A DNA stretch of 64,000 nt from Allobacillus saliphilus (GTDB taxonomy: Bacteria; Bacillota; Bacilli; Bacillales; Alkalibacillaceae), in NCBI RefSeq assembly GCF_018138385.1, contig NZ_JAGSIE010000007.1, positions 62,001 to 126,000 of the forward strand, in the 5' to 3' direction. This document shows positions 1 through 9,199 of the stretch, one piece after another. The notes under the pieces were generated by a model, which saw only the letters and a list, made by a program, of their open reading frames with translations, was not told where the DNA came from and ran no database searches. Made by a program: the position numbers and the translations under genes. Within the stretch, counting starts at the first letter, position 1, and each line of letters starts with the position of its first letter.

Positions 1-902
1 CAAAAACAGCAAAAAAATTAGTTACCGGACAACTAAGGGCTGTCGTCTATGGACCTGATCTCGCTAAAGAAGGCATTTGGCCTCACTTAGACACATTGCA
101 ACGAAACCAATTCGTTTCTGATTTAGTATATATAACCGTTTCGGAAATGCCATCAAGAGAAGTGCTCAATGCTCAAGTGTTTGAAGAAGCGCCTAATGTT
201 GGTATTTATATTTATCGGTTACTGGATCAGGTGATTGGGAAGGAAGAGATTGTTGATAGTAGCTTACATGAATTTATTAAAAATTATTTAAAGGTTGGAG
301 TCGATCCAATCACTCCAGTCTTATCAATAGAAGAAGATCGGGTGATTGTTACAGGACTTGGTTTATTCCAGGATGACCGATTTATCGATACGATTGATTT
401 ACATGAAGCCTTTTATGTCCGATTGATTCTTGATGAATTTAAAGCTGGAGAGTTACAAATTGAGTTACCCACAGAGAACTATCGTCAATTCATGGAAGAT
501 TTTGAGCCTTCTCCTGAAGAAGAAACATTTGAAATTACAATGCAGCAAATCAAGAGTGCTTCTCAGATCTCACCAAAAGACTCAGGAAAATATCACTTTA
601 GTATAAAGATAAGATTTGAAGGTGATATTAGAGAGCTTACTAAAGAATTGGATTTGGAAAGCAAAGAAGTCATCCATATGCTTGAAAAAGATATGGCAAA
701 AAAAATTGAGGAAAATATAAGTAAACTGTTAGAAAAAACACAAGAATTGAATGTAGATTCTTTAGGTTTCGGGACTTTTTGGAACGCTAAATTTAAAGGA
801 GATAAAAAATTAACGGAGGAGGAATGGAGAAAAGAATATCCAAACTTTCAATTTGATATCGATGTCACAACAGAAATACTTCGTAATGGAATCACACAGT
901 AA
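1..902 (+). CDS. Ger(x)C (GerAC) family spore germination lipoprotein, 5'-truncated by window edge
   Basis: The frame is open from base 3 to the stop at 902 with no stop before the window edge, so the TTG at 96 is internal and the N-terminus, including any lipobox, lies outside. The visible part begins in the conserved GerAC stretch (TGQLRAVVYG, then DLAKEGIWPHLDTLQR) and ends with the typical C-terminal domain: an amphipathic helix (LEKDMAKKIEENISKLLEKT), the DSLGFG turn and a final strand ending VTTEILRNG. In the family this is the membrane-anchored C subunit of a nutrient germinant receptor in the inner spore membrane, working with GerAA and GerAB. The A and B genes would be expected upstream, outside the window. 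The family call is firm from these landmarks; the germinant is unknown. Confidence 0.88.
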   Translation, partial: KTAKKLVTGQLRAVVYGPDLAKEGIWPHLDTLQRNQFVSDLVYITVSEMPSREVLNAQVFEEAPNVGIYIYRLLDQVIGKEEIVDSSLHEFIKNYLKVGVDPITPVLSIEEDRVIVTGLGLFQDDRFIDTIDLHEAFYVRLILDEFKAGELQIELPTENYRQFMEDFEPSPEEETFEITMQQIKSASQISPKDSGKYHFSIKIRFEGDIRELTKELDLESKEVIHMLEKDMAKKIEENISKLLEKTQELNVDSLGFGTFWNAKFKGDKKLTEEEWRKEYPNFQFDIDVTTEILRNGITQ

Positions 903-951
903 CCGGTAATTATCGTAATGATGTGAGCATTTCGATTTCTTAAAAATAGAA

Positions 952-984
952 ACCCGAATGATGCAACTAAATGCACATTCGGGT
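952..984. terminator. Bidirectional terminator between the gerAC-like gene and murG
   Basis: ACCCGAATG and CATTCGGGT form a stem, extended by TGC/GCA around an A-rich loop. It sits 50 bases after the germination gene stop and directly after the murG stop on the other strand, so it can serve both convergent genes. Confidence 0.8.
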
Positions 985-989
985 CTTAG

Positions 990-2063
990 TTATTTTTTCA
1001 TCGTTTCTTTAATTAATTGAATAACTTCATCTTTTGTTTTTCTCGGTTCATATTTTGCCATATAGTCTTTATAACGGAACCGCTCATTATATAACTCATT
1101 CACATGATCGACTAGTCGGTCTCCGTCAAGTTCTTCCTCTTGTAACACCGAAGCGAATCCTTGTTTTTCAAAGGACTCTGCGTTTAGTAGTTGATCTCCA
1201 CGGCTTGCTTGTAAAGATAACGGAATCAATAGCATTGGCTTACGCAAAGCTAAAAACTCAAAAATGGAGTTAGCACCAGCTCTAGAAATGACAATATCGC
1301 TAATTGCCAGCAAGTCCTTTAATTCATCTGTGACATATTCATATTGAACGTAGCTTTCTTGTTGGATAGACGAATCAATATTCCCTTTGCCGCATAAGTG
1401 GATTATCTGAAATTTTTCAGTTAGCGTTTGCAGTTTATTTCTAATTGCTTCATTCATTTTGACAGATCCAACACTTCCGCCCATCACTAAGAGAACAGGT
1501 TTCTTCTGTGTAAATCCAGTAAATGAATATGCCTGCTCACGATTGCCTTGAAATAGTTCTTCACGAATAATTGCGCCGACATACTTCGCCTTCTCTTCCG
1601 GTAAATACTTCACCGTTTCCGGGAAGTTCGTCAAAATATACCGTGCAAACTTTGAAGCGACTTTATTCGCTAGACCTGGTGTAATATCTGATTCATGGAT
1701 TATGGCCGGTACGTTTTTAAATTTCGATGCGATGACAACGGGTACTGATACAAACCCACCTTTGGAAAAGACGATCGAAGGCTTTATTTTTTTTATTAAC
1801 CGATTGGATTGATAGACGCCTTTCATCACTTTAAATGGGTCTTTTATATTTTCTTTTGACAAATATCTCCGAAGCTTTCCAGTTGAAATTGCGTGATAAG
1901 TCACCCCAGATAATCCTTCGATTAGCTCACGTTCAATACCTTCATAAGAACCGACATAATGAACATCATATCCCTCTTCCACAAACTCGGGAATTAGTGC
2001 CAGATTGACGACGACATGACCAGCCGTCCCACCTCCGGTAAATAAAATCGTTTGTTTTCCCAC
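990..2063 (-). CDS. murG: MurG-type UDP-GlcNAc:undecaprenyl-PP-MurNAc-pentapeptide GlcNAc transferase (orphan copy)
   Basis: A 357-residue GT-B glycosyltransferase. It has the N-terminal glycine loop GGGTAGH (residues 10-16), the acceptor-side segment KGGFVSVPVVIA, HESDITPGLANK, the second glycine loop MGGSVGS (about 194-200) and the donor-site segment SRAGANSIFEFLALRKPMLLIP. MurG adds GlcNAc to lipid I to give lipid II at the cytoplasmic face of the membrane. The gene stands alone, not in a mur/fts cluster, and the loop reads GTAGHVVVNLALIP instead of the common GTGGHxxPALA. This is the form seen in the second MurG copies of Bacillus, so a paralogue of the division-cluster enzyme is likely. 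Whether another copy exists cannot be seen here. Confidence 0.88.
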   Translation of the reverse strand: MGKQTILFTGGGTAGHVVVNLALIPEFVEEGYDVHYVGSYEGIERELIEGLSGVTYHAISTGKLRRYLSKENIKDPFKVMKGVYQSNRLIKKIKPSIVFSKGGFVSVPVVIASKFKNVPAIIHESDITPGLANKVASKFARYILTNFPETVKYLPEEKAKYVGAIIREELFQGNREQAYSFTGFTQKKPVLLVMGGSVGSVKMNEAIRNKLQTLTEKFQIIHLCGKGNIDSSIQQESYVQYEYVTDELKDLLAISDIVISRAGANSIFEFLALRKPMLLIPLSLQASRGDQLLNAESFEKQGFASVLQEEELDGDRLVDHVNELYNERFRYKDYMAKYEPRKTKDEVIQLIKETMKK

Positions 2064-2183
2064 TCATTCCCATCCTTTCTGCTTTTATGTCTTAGGCTAT
2101 TTTTATACTTTATTCATTATACTATTCTATGGTCAATTTTCCATTATTACTTTCATATTTGCTACATAACCAGAACAGCATTA

Positions 2184-2221
2184 AAAAACTGCACCTACAA
2201 TGGAATTCATGTAGATGCAGT
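2184..2221 (-). terminator. Terminator of nupC
   Basis: On the minus strand ACTGCATCTAC pairs with GTAGGTGCAGT (one mismatch, 11-nt loop) followed by TTTTTTAA. It begins 13 bases after the transporter stop codon. Confidence 0.8.
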
Positions 2222-2233
2222 ATTATTGAAGTA

Positions 2234-3421
2234 TTAAACAAACAATCCAGCAATTGTTGCAGATAGGACAGATGCAAGAGTCGCACCAACTAATAACTTC
2301 ATTCCGAAGCGGGACACGATTCTCCCTTTTTCAGAACTAATCCCAGCAACAGTACCGGCAATAATACCAATGGAGCTAAAGTTTGCAAAGCTTGTCAAGA
2401 ATACAGAAACAATAGCTTTCGTTTTAGCGGAGAACTGTGCGGAGATATCTCCATATTGAGACATCGCAACAAATTCGTTTGTAATAATTTTTGTTCCCAT
2501 TAAACTACCTGCATTAATGACTTCATCCATTGGAACACCCATTAAGAAAACAAGTGGCGCAAGAACATAACCTAAAATTTGTTGTAATGTTACTCCAGTG
2601 AAAATACTACCGATGATCCAGTTGACAAGCTCTAGAGATGCTAAAAATGCAATTAACATAGCAGCAACGATTAAAGCAATTTTACCCCCGTCTAATGCAC
2701 CATTCGCCATAGCTTCAAATACACTTTTTGCGCCGGAAACATCCTTTACATCAACTTCATCATCTTCTTCTTCTGTTTTTACAGGCGCAATAATTGAAGC
2801 AACAATTAAAGCACTGAACATGTTTAATGGTAGCGCAACCAAAACATACTGTGGTGGAATCATCGTCATGTATGCACCAACGATCGAAGCTGATACAGAA
2901 CCCATTGCAGACGCACTGACAATATACAAACGGTTATCTGTTAATCGATGAAACTGTGATTTTATGCCAAGTAATGCCTCCGATTGACCGAAGAACAAAC
3001 TGTTAACCGCGTTAAATGATTCAATTTTAGGTAAACCAGTAATCTTAGACAAGACAGCACCGACATATTTAATAGTAATCGGTAAAATTCTTATATACGT
3101 TAAAACAGACAATATCGTTGCGAAAAAGATAATAATCATCAAGACATCGAAAAGGAATACTTGATCACCCGATATCTCAATCCCTCCGATAACAAATTCT
3201 GCACCGGAACGTCCAAATGAGATGAGTTTATTAAATAAGTCAGAAATCCATAAAATAATCTTTTCTCCAATTGAAGTATTAAACATAAACCAGGTAATAA
3301 TCACCTGTGCAACTAACATAATCCCTATACCTTTGAAGGGTATGTATTTTTTATCATTTGATAATAACCATGCTAGCCCCAACACAAGAGCTATTGCGAC
3401 AATGGCTAATATAATTCCCAT
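2234..3421 (-). CDS. nupC: Concentrative nucleoside transporter (NupC/CNT family)
   Basis: A 395-residue polytopic membrane protein with the CNT layout: a short N-terminal membrane segment, the gate region (FFATILSVLTYIRILPITIK), the core motif with SFNAVNSLFFGQSEA, the SASAMGSVSASIVGAYMTMIPP segment, a cytoplasmic acidic loop (TEEEDDEVDVKD) and the C-terminal NEFVAMSQY and TSFANFSSIGI motifs. CNT proteins import nucleosides by symport with H+ or Na+. The start is an ATG 9 bases after GAGGAG. It is a single-gene unit with its own terminator; no purine riboswitch or regulator was recognised upstream. Confidence 0.9.
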   Translation of the reverse strand: MGIILAIVAIALVLGLAWLLSNDKKYIPFKGIGIMLVAQVIITWFMFNTSIGEKIILWISDLFNKLISFGRSGAEFVIGGIEISGDQVFLFDVLMIIIFFATILSVLTYIRILPITIKYVGAVLSKITGLPKIESFNAVNSLFFGQSEALLGIKSQFHRLTDNRLYIVSASAMGSVSASIVGAYMTMIPPQYVLVALPLNMFSALIVASIIAPVKTEEEDDEVDVKDVSGAKSVFEAMANGALDGGKIALIVAAMLIAFLASLELVNWIIGSIFTGVTLQQILGYVLAPLVFLMGVPMDEVINAGSLMGTKIITNEFVAMSQYGDISAQFSAKTKAIVSVFLTSFANFSSIGIIAGTVAGISSEKGRIVSRFGMKLLVGATLASVLSATIAGLFV

Positions 3422-3608
3422 TTCGTCTCCTCCTCATAAATAGAACAAAAAAAGATTTTAAACTATTTTTAAATGTATCAAGAAATAAGTTTTTAAGCAA
3501 TAGAAAAGGGGAACAAAATTATATTACTTTTAGTTCTTCTCATTGTTTTTTTAGAGGTACCTCAGTATCATTTTGAATAACTTTTCTTCTTAACAAATTA
3601 GTCGAATT

Positions 3609-4364
3609 TTAAATCATTACTGTTTTCGCAGAGATATTTACAGAAGTGGGGAATTGATTAAGAATCGCTTCACCTAGTGAACTAGTCAGTGAACCTTGTT
3701 TTCGAACTTCATATAAAGTGTAATCATGACCTTTCTTAGCATACTCATAAAGGTAATTTAAGATCGAACGATACTCATCTGTTGAAATTCTTCCATCACT
3801 GATGTGTTCAATGGAAAAAAACCAATGTATCGTGTCATCTTTCATTAAATCATGTAGTTGCCTTAGACAATTGCTAATCGATGTAGATCCTTCAATCGTT
3901 GGTAAGTTCAATTGTTTTGACCAGGAAAAGATCGAATCACGATGATAAAGAAAGAACGTTAGGTGTTTAGAAGAATTTAAGTTTACAGGTAACTTGTTTG
4001 AATTCAGCAGGTGATTCATCGAATTAGAACAATCAATCAAGATTATTTTGATTATTTGCTCTAGTTTACATTCACGTATCAATGGATAGCGATAGGTGAC
4101 TGTATCTTCGAAAGAAAATGGTAAACTCACTGCTTTCAATAAAGTATTTTTCTTATCAAATATTTTACGTGGATAACTATTTTTTTCATTTTCATATTTC
4201 TTTAATTCCTGCAGAAAGTTTTCCATATTAAATGGATAAACAGGTGTGTGAGATGAAGAAATCCCTTCTATTCGTTTCGTTTTTCCTTCATCTAGATCAT
4301 TTGGTTCGTGACCATGGAGAATAGTTGGTATATTTTTCATCCATTTTTCAAGATCGTCAAACAA
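3609..4364 (-). CDS. Divergent, shortened YhbH/DUF444-like vWA protein
   Basis: A 251-residue protein, not a close match to anything I can name, but its C-terminal half follows the YhbH (DUF444, UPF0229) pattern. There is a metal-ion-site-like DCSNS at 111-115 (YhbH has DTSGS), then FFLYH (137-141; YhbH FIAHH), GSTSISNCLRQLHDL (159-173; YhbH GGTICSSxYxKxLEL), HISDG (187-191; YhbH HFSDG) and YTLYEVRKQGSLTSSLGEA (YhbH FCYGEVNQ..STLMSAY). YhbH is about 390 residues, so much of the N-terminal half is missing. Start is TTG with GAGGAG 7 bases upstream. It begins 23 bases downstream of the opp terminator hairpin. YhbH normally partners PrkA, and a shortened PrkA paralogue lies at 15114-16751. The homology is my alignment by eye. 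Confidence 0.55.
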   Translation of the reverse strand: MFDDLEKWMKNIPTILHGHEPNDLDEGKTKRIEGISSSHTPVYPFNMENFLQELKKYENEKNSYPRKIFDKKNTLLKAVSLPFSFEDTVTYRYPLIRECKLEQIIKIILIDCSNSMNHLLNSNKLPVNLNSSKHLTFFLYHRDSIFSWSKQLNLPTIEGSTSISNCLRQLHDLMKDDTIHWFFSIEHISDGRISTDEYRSILNYLYEYAKKGHDYTLYEVRKQGSLTSSLGEAILNQFPTSVNISAKTVMI

Positions 4365-4386
4365 TTAATCACTCCTCACGCAAAAA

Positions 4387-4421
4387 AACTCGCTCATTAA
4401 TATGTAGTTAATGAGCGAGTT
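4387..4421 (-). terminator. Terminator of the opp operon
   Basis: On the minus strand AACTCGCTCATTAA pairs perfectly with TTAATGAGCGAGTT around a 7-nt loop, followed by a run of seven T. It starts 6 bases after the oppC stop. Confidence 0.9.
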
Positions 4422-4426
4422 ATGAT

Positions 4427-5335
4427 TTAACGATAAGATTTTGGATTCAACGCATCTTTAATTCCTTCACCGATAAAGTTAATTGACAGGATTGTCAAAA
4501 CTAATACGATTCCGGGCGGCGCCCAAATCCATGGCATATGTTGCAATACATCCGATTCTTGGGAAGCCTTTAACATATTTCCCCAACTTGGTGTTGATGA
4601 AGGTACACCGAAACCAAGGTAACTTAAACCGGATTCTACTACAATCATATTTGCAAAGAGAATAGTTGATTGAACAATAATTGTAGATAAAATGTTTGGT
4701 AGTAAGTGTTTAGTAATAACTTTAAACGGGTTCGTACCAATTGATACTGCCGCTAACACATACTCATTTTCTTTCTCCGTCAATACTTTACTACGAACAA
4801 GACGAGCAACACCGCCCCAACTTAGTACACTAATGACAAGGATTAAAACCCAAACACCATCTACTTCTCCGAATAAAATTGCACTTAGTACGATTACGAA
4901 AACTAAGAATGGAAAGTTCAAAACGAAATCCGTAAAACGCATTAAGATACTATCAATCTTTCCTCCGAAATACCCGGCGATTGAACCGACGATTGTTCCG
5001 AAAATAGTAACCGCCACAGTACAGGCCATTCCGACTAGCAATGAAACTCGTCCACCATATAATAGTCTCGTAAAGACATCACGGCCACTTTTATCTGTTC
5101 CAAACCAATGATCAGCAGATGGAGGTAGCTCCATTTGACCGATATTAACAAGACTTATATCTGCTGTCGTAATATAAGGTGCCAAAAATGAAATGATAAT
5201 GATAAATAATAAATAAGCTAAACTGATCATAGCCAATTTATTCTTAACAAATTTTCTTCTGGCTATCGCCCATGGCGACATATTTTTTTGTGGCTTTGGT
5301 GTAGCGTTAGTAATAGTATTGGTTTCCACAGCCAC
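4427..5335 (-). CDS. oppC: Oligopeptide ABC transporter permease OppC/DppC type
   Basis: A 302-residue inner permease. It has the cytoplasmic N-terminal tail and first membrane helix (AMISLAYLLFIIIISFLAP), the family signature LPPSADHWFGTDKSGRDVFTR, about five further membrane helices and the coupling-helix region LAAVSIGTNPFKVITKHLLPN with the EAA-like motif that contacts the ATPases. The C-terminus is the usual GEGIKDALNPK. It pairs with OppB to form the membrane channel for imported peptides. It is the last gene of the operon, 5 bases after oppB, and is followed at once by a strong terminator. Confidence 0.93.
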   Translation of the reverse strand: MAVETNTITNATPKPQKNMSPWAIARRKFVKNKLAMISLAYLLFIIIISFLAPYITTADISLVNIGQMELPPSADHWFGTDKSGRDVFTRLLYGGRVSLLVGMACTVAVTIFGTIVGSIAGYFGGKIDSILMRFTDFVLNFPFLVFVIVLSAILFGEVDGVWVLILVISVLSWGGVARLVRSKVLTEKENEYVLAAVSIGTNPFKVITKHLLPNILSTIIVQSTILFANMIVVESGLSYLGFGVPSSTPSWGNMLKASQESDVLQHMPWIWAPPGIVLVLTILSINFIGEGIKDALNPKSYR

Positions 5336-5340
5336 TCCTC

Positions 5341-6306
5341 CTAATCTATGCGAATTCTCGGATCCACTATTCCATATAGCAAATCTGCGACTAAGTTTCC
5401 TATTAATACAAGTAACGAGAAGAACATTGTTAATGTCATCAATACGGAGTAATCACGGTTGTTCACTGAGTTTAAAAATAATGTTCCTATCCCAGGATAC
5501 GTAAATATTGCTTCTGTGATGACCGCACCGTTAACAATAGTTACAATGTCGAATCCTAAAAACGTTATTAGAGGTATTAAGGAATTTCTTAAAATATGAC
5601 TGTTATAGATTTTCGATTCTGAAGTACCTTTTGCTCTTGCTGTTCGGACAAAATCTTTTCGACTACTTTCAATGATATCGTTACGTAAAAACTGAGTGTA
5701 ACTAGCGGTACTTAATGCACCAAGTACGATTGCAGGTGCTAACACATAATGGAATCGACTAATCCAGTATTCTAATGTACCTGGCTGAAGTCCAATTTCA
5801 TGTGAACCACCAAACGGAATCCACCCTAACTTAAAAGAGAAGAAATAAATTATGACGACCCCAGCAATATAGTTTGGAACTGCTAAGCCAAAATAATTTA
5901 ACCCGCCGATGAAATGATCTAATTTTGAGTAAGCTTTTCTCCCTGCAGTCATTCCCATTGCGAAAGCAAAGATATATGTAATGACAATCGAACTTATACC
6001 CAGAAACAACGTGTTCAGCATTCGAGATTTAACGAGTTCTGAGACTTGTACTTTGTACTGTGTAGATTTACCAAAGTCTCCTTGTACAAAATTGGTAACC
6101 CAAGTCCAATATTGAACATGAATTGGATCGTTATATCCTAATTTTTCTCTCATTTCCTCAATGTACTCTGGATCAGAATTCGTTGGATCAATTTCTCCAC
6201 CAAGTGGATCCCCTGGCATAAACATTGCCAGGGAAAACACTACAATGGAGATAAGGAGTAGCATTGGAATCATGCCTAGTAATCTTCGGAGTGTATATTT
6301 TAACAT
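5341..6306 (-). CDS. oppB: Oligopeptide ABC transporter permease OppB/DppB type
   Basis: A 321-residue permease with the OppB start pattern (MLKYTLRRLLGMIPMLLLISIVVFSLAMFMPGDP split over the first helix), the periplasm-facing loop with EEMREKLGYNDPIHVQYW, six membrane helices, and the coupling motif FVRTARAKGTSESKIYNSHILRNSLIP near residues 215-245. The C-terminus ends YGIVDPRIRID, typical for DppB/OppB. It lies between the binding protein gene and oppC and should form a heterodimeric pore with OppC. The ATG is preceded by AAGGAG. Confidence 0.93.
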   Translation of the reverse strand: MLKYTLRRLLGMIPMLLLISIVVFSLAMFMPGDPLGGEIDPTNSDPEYIEEMREKLGYNDPIHVQYWTWVTNFVQGDFGKSTQYKVQVSELVKSRMLNTLFLGISSIVITYIFAFAMGMTAGRKAYSKLDHFIGGLNYFGLAVPNYIAGVVIIYFFSFKLGWIPFGGSHEIGLQPGTLEYWISRFHYVLAPAIVLGALSTASYTQFLRNDIIESSRKDFVRTARAKGTSESKIYNSHILRNSLIPLITFLGFDIVTIVNGAVITEAIFTYPGIGTLFLNSVNNRDYSVLMTLTMFFSLLVLIGNLVADLLYGIVDPRIRID

Positions 6307-6342
6307 GTAAATTCTCCTTATCGTTTCATACTAACGGATGGT

Positions 6343-8136
6343 TTACTTATCTGCTCCGTCTGTAACAAACCAGTTCATAGCGTTGTTGAATCCTGTTACA
6401 TCATATTCAAGTCCGCCTACACGTTCGTTGACAGCGTAAACTTCTTCAAGCTCACCAATGATTAAAGCAGGAGCTTCTTCGTTTACAAGTTTCTGCCATT
6501 CAGTGTATACGTCTTTACGTTTGTCTTTATCATCACCCACAACTTCTACATCAAGTGCATCTTCTAGAAGTTGGTCAGCTTCTTCATTGTTGAAACGTGG
6601 GTAGTTCCATAGTTGATCAGATGCCCATAGTGCAGTTGGGTCTGGATCAGCACCGACACTCCATCCACCGAAGAATGCTTCGATTGCAGGATCATCGTTT
6701 TCAATCATTTCATAATAGTTTTGTACTTCTACCATTTCTAATTCAGATTTGACACCGACAGCTTCCCACTGCTGAACAAGTGCTTGTGCACGAGTTTCAA
6801 ATGATGGGTTACCCGTATCATAGTGAGAGAATGATAAGACAAACTCATTTCCTTCAGGGTCTTCTACGAATCCATCACCGTTCGTATCTTCATAACCTGC
6901 TTCAGCTAGCAATTCTTTAGCTTTTTCAGTAGAGTATTCGTATTGTTTCAAGTCATCGTTATCTGCAGCAATCCAGTGAGACGTAGGGATTGGTGCGTTA
7001 AGTGTTTTACCATAACCACCGAAGAATGTTTCGATCCACTGTTCACGGTCGATTGCATGCCATAGTGCTTGACGTAACTTTTTGTTACTATATTTTTCCT
7101 TATCTTCAACGATTTCTCCAGCTTCTTTATCAAATACACCTAGCTTGAATCCTACATAGTAGTAAGAAACACCTGGGTAAGTAATAACAGAAACGTTGTC
7201 TAAAGCGTCTGCTTCTTTACCTTGAGTTGGGTGAACTGGAACCATGTCAACTTCGCCGTTCTCAAGTGCACCAATTACAGAAGTGTTGGCTACAACACGA
7301 ACTGTCAGCCCATCTAAGTGTGGCTCGCCTTGCCAGTAATCTTCGTTCTTTTCTAACTCATAATATTCACCAGCAGATGTATTTTTTACTTTGAAAGGTC
7401 CTGTTCCAACGATTTCAGTCATAGAAGGAGCGGATTCTTCCATTTCAGCAACTTCGATTCCTTCGAATGCTGTCTGGTTCATTGGGTTTGTCCATAGGTT
7501 CAATAGGTTGTTTACACGCGCTTTATCAAAAGTAATTTCAATTTCATAATCACTCTTAACATTCAAACCTGAAATTTCTTCAGCATTACCTTCACGGAAA
7601 TCAGCAGCACCTTCGATCGTTTGAACGTTTGCCCAACGAGGTCCTGTATAATCAGGGTGTGCTAGCGTTTCGATTGCGAATACCCAGTCATTAACAGTTA
7701 ATTCGTCACCGTTATGCCATTTTACGCCTTCTTTAATCGTGAAATTATATGTTTTTTGATCTTCTGTTTCCCATTCCGCTAAGTGAGGAATTGGATTGAA
7801 TTCTTCATCATATTCAATGAATCCTTCTTGAACAAACTGGTTGATCTCAGCTTCAGTAGATGATCTATAGAAGTTGATATCAAGTGGACCAGATGGTTCT
7901 GAGTCAATTGCATAAATCAATGTTCCTCCATCAACTGGTTCACCATCACCAGAAGCCTCTTCTGAACCTTCTTCCGAGGACTCTTCCTCTGTACCTTCTT
8001 CTGAGGATTCATCAGAAGATTCTTCTTCTGTACCCTCATCTTCATTGCCTTGCTCTTCACTATCATCCCCGCCACAAGCAGCTAGGAACATTGCAAGAAC
8101 AAGCATCATGGCAACTAGCCAATAAGATTTCTTCAT
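6343..8136 (-). CDS. oppA: Oligopeptide-binding lipoprotein OppA type with long acidic linker
   Basis: A solute-binding protein of peptide/nickel family 5, 597 residues from the chosen ATG at 8136, which follows GGGGGAAAG. An in-frame ATG at 8181 would add 15 residues, overlap oppF and bury the signal. The signal peptide MKKSYWLVAMMLVLAMFLAAC ends in a lipobox (LAAC), so Cys is lipidated and the protein sits on the outer face of the membrane. The next 50 or so residues are almost only Glu, Asp, Ser and Gly, a tether far longer than usual. The binding domain follows, with YNFTIKEGVKWHNGDELTVNDW and LRQALWHAIDRE. The acidic tether fits growth at high salt or high pH (inference). Substrate is presumably oligopeptides. 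Confidence 0.92.
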   Translation of the reverse strand: MKKSYWLVAMMLVLAMFLAACGGDDSEEQGNEDEGTEEESSDESSEEGTEEESSEEGSEEASGDGEPVDGGTLIYAIDSEPSGPLDINFYRSSTEAEINQFVQEGFIEYDEEFNPIPHLAEWETEDQKTYNFTIKEGVKWHNGDELTVNDWVFAIETLAHPDYTGPRWANVQTIEGAADFREGNAEEISGLNVKSDYEIEITFDKARVNNLLNLWTNPMNQTAFEGIEVAEMEESAPSMTEIVGTGPFKVKNTSAGEYYELEKNEDYWQGEPHLDGLTVRVVANTSVIGALENGEVDMVPVHPTQGKEADALDNVSVITYPGVSYYYVGFKLGVFDKEAGEIVEDKEKYSNKKLRQALWHAIDREQWIETFFGGYGKTLNAPIPTSHWIAADNDDLKQYEYSTEKAKELLAEAGYEDTNGDGFVEDPEGNEFVLSFSHYDTGNPSFETRAQALVQQWEAVGVKSELEMVEVQNYYEMIENDDPAIEAFFGGWSVGADPDPTALWASDQLWNYPRFNNEEADQLLEDALDVEVVGDDKDKRKDVYTEWQKLVNEEAPALIIGELEEVYAVNERVGGLEYDVTGFNNAMNWFVTDGADK

Positions 8137-8173
8137 TTTCTTTCCCCCTGTTTTTTGAATATTAATTGACTTC

Positions 8174-9199
8174 TTAATCATAAAGGATGCAAGCTACGTG
8201 ATGACCTGGCTTCACCTCCTTTAAAGTTGGCCTGATTTCTGAGCATTCCTCTTTAGCCATCGGACACCTCGTATGGAACGGACATCCGCTTGGTGGATTA
8301 GAAGGGCTTGGTACGTCACCTTCCAATACGATCCTTTCCTTTTTCATCTTTGGATTAGGATGAGGTATGGCAGAAATTAATGCCTGCGTATAAGGATGAA
8401 GTGGTTCATTGTAAATCGATTCGTTATCGGCCAATTCCACTAGGTTTCCAAGATACATAACTCCGATTCGATCACTCATATGCTTTACAACACTTAGGTC
8501 GTGCGCGATAAATAAATATGTAAGATCAAATTCATCCTGGAGATCCATTAATAGATTCAAAACTTGTGATTGTACCGAAACATCTAATGCTGAAACAGGC
8601 TCATCAGCGATGATAAATTTCGGGTTCAAAGCAAGCGCTCGGGCAATCCCAATCCTTTGCCGTTGTCCACCTGAAAATTCATGTGCATATTTGTCATAAG
8701 CATCTTGTGGAAGGCCGACTCGTGTCAACAAGTTCCTTACTTCTTCTTCAATTTCTTTTTTACTTTTACCTGTATTATAGTTACGGATCGGTTCGGCAAC
8801 GATTTCACCGACATTCTGCATTGGATTCAACGATGCATAGGGATCTTGGAATACCATTTGAAAGTCTTGTCTTTTTTTGCGAAGTTTATTACCAGCTAGA
8901 TTAGTAATGTTTTCGCCATCGAAAATAATTTCCCCTTCAGTTGGTTTCAACAAGCGTAGGAGTGTTCGACCAGCTGTCGATTTCCCACACCCCGATTCAC
9001 CGACAAGTCCAAATGTTTCTCCCTTTTTAATATTGAAACTAATGTCATCGACGGCTTTCACATGTCCTACTGTTCTTCTGAAAAATCCACCTTTAATTGG
9101 ATAATAGGTTTTAAGATTTTTGACCTCGAGAATATTTTCTTTTGCGTCACGTTGTTCTTTTCTAACTTCCGCATTTGTGAATGTCTCAGTTGTCGCCAT
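8174..9199 (-). CDS. oppF: Oligopeptide ABC transporter ATPase OppF type
   Basis: A 341-residue ATPase. Walker A is GESGCGKST, the signature is [15 protein letters not shown], Walker B is [12 protein letters not shown] and the switch His is in [12 protein letters not shown]. The C-terminal oligopeptide/dipeptide extension ([15 protein letters not shown]) carries the Cys cluster that in characterised relatives binds an iron-sulfur centre. The N-terminal part [29 protein letters not shown] is typical of OppF/DppF as opposed to OppD. The ATG directly abuts the oppD stop (shared base 9199), so translation is probably coupled. It energises import together with OppD. Confidence 0.93.
   Translation of the reverse strand: MATTETFTNAEVRKEQRDAKENILEVKNLKTYYPIKGGFFRRTVGHVKAVDDISFNIKKGETFGLVGESGCGKSTAGRTLLRLLKPTEGEIIFDGENITNLAGNKLRKKRQDFQMVFQDPYASLNPMQNVGEIVAEPIRNYNTGKSKKEIEEEVRNLLTRVGLPQDAYDKYAHEFSGGQRQRIGIARALALNPKFIIADEPVSALDVSVQSQVLNLLMDLQDEFDLTYLFIAHDLSVVKHMSDRIGVMYLGNLVELADNESIYNEPLHPYTQALISAIPHPNPKMKKERIVLEGDVPSPSNPPSGCPFHTRCPMAKEECSEIRPTLKEVKPGHHVACILYD

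Noticed and set aside
8137-8181. N-terminal extension of OppA
   Set aside because: It would put 15 charged residues in front of the signal peptide and overlap oppF; the ATG at 8136 has the better ribosome site.
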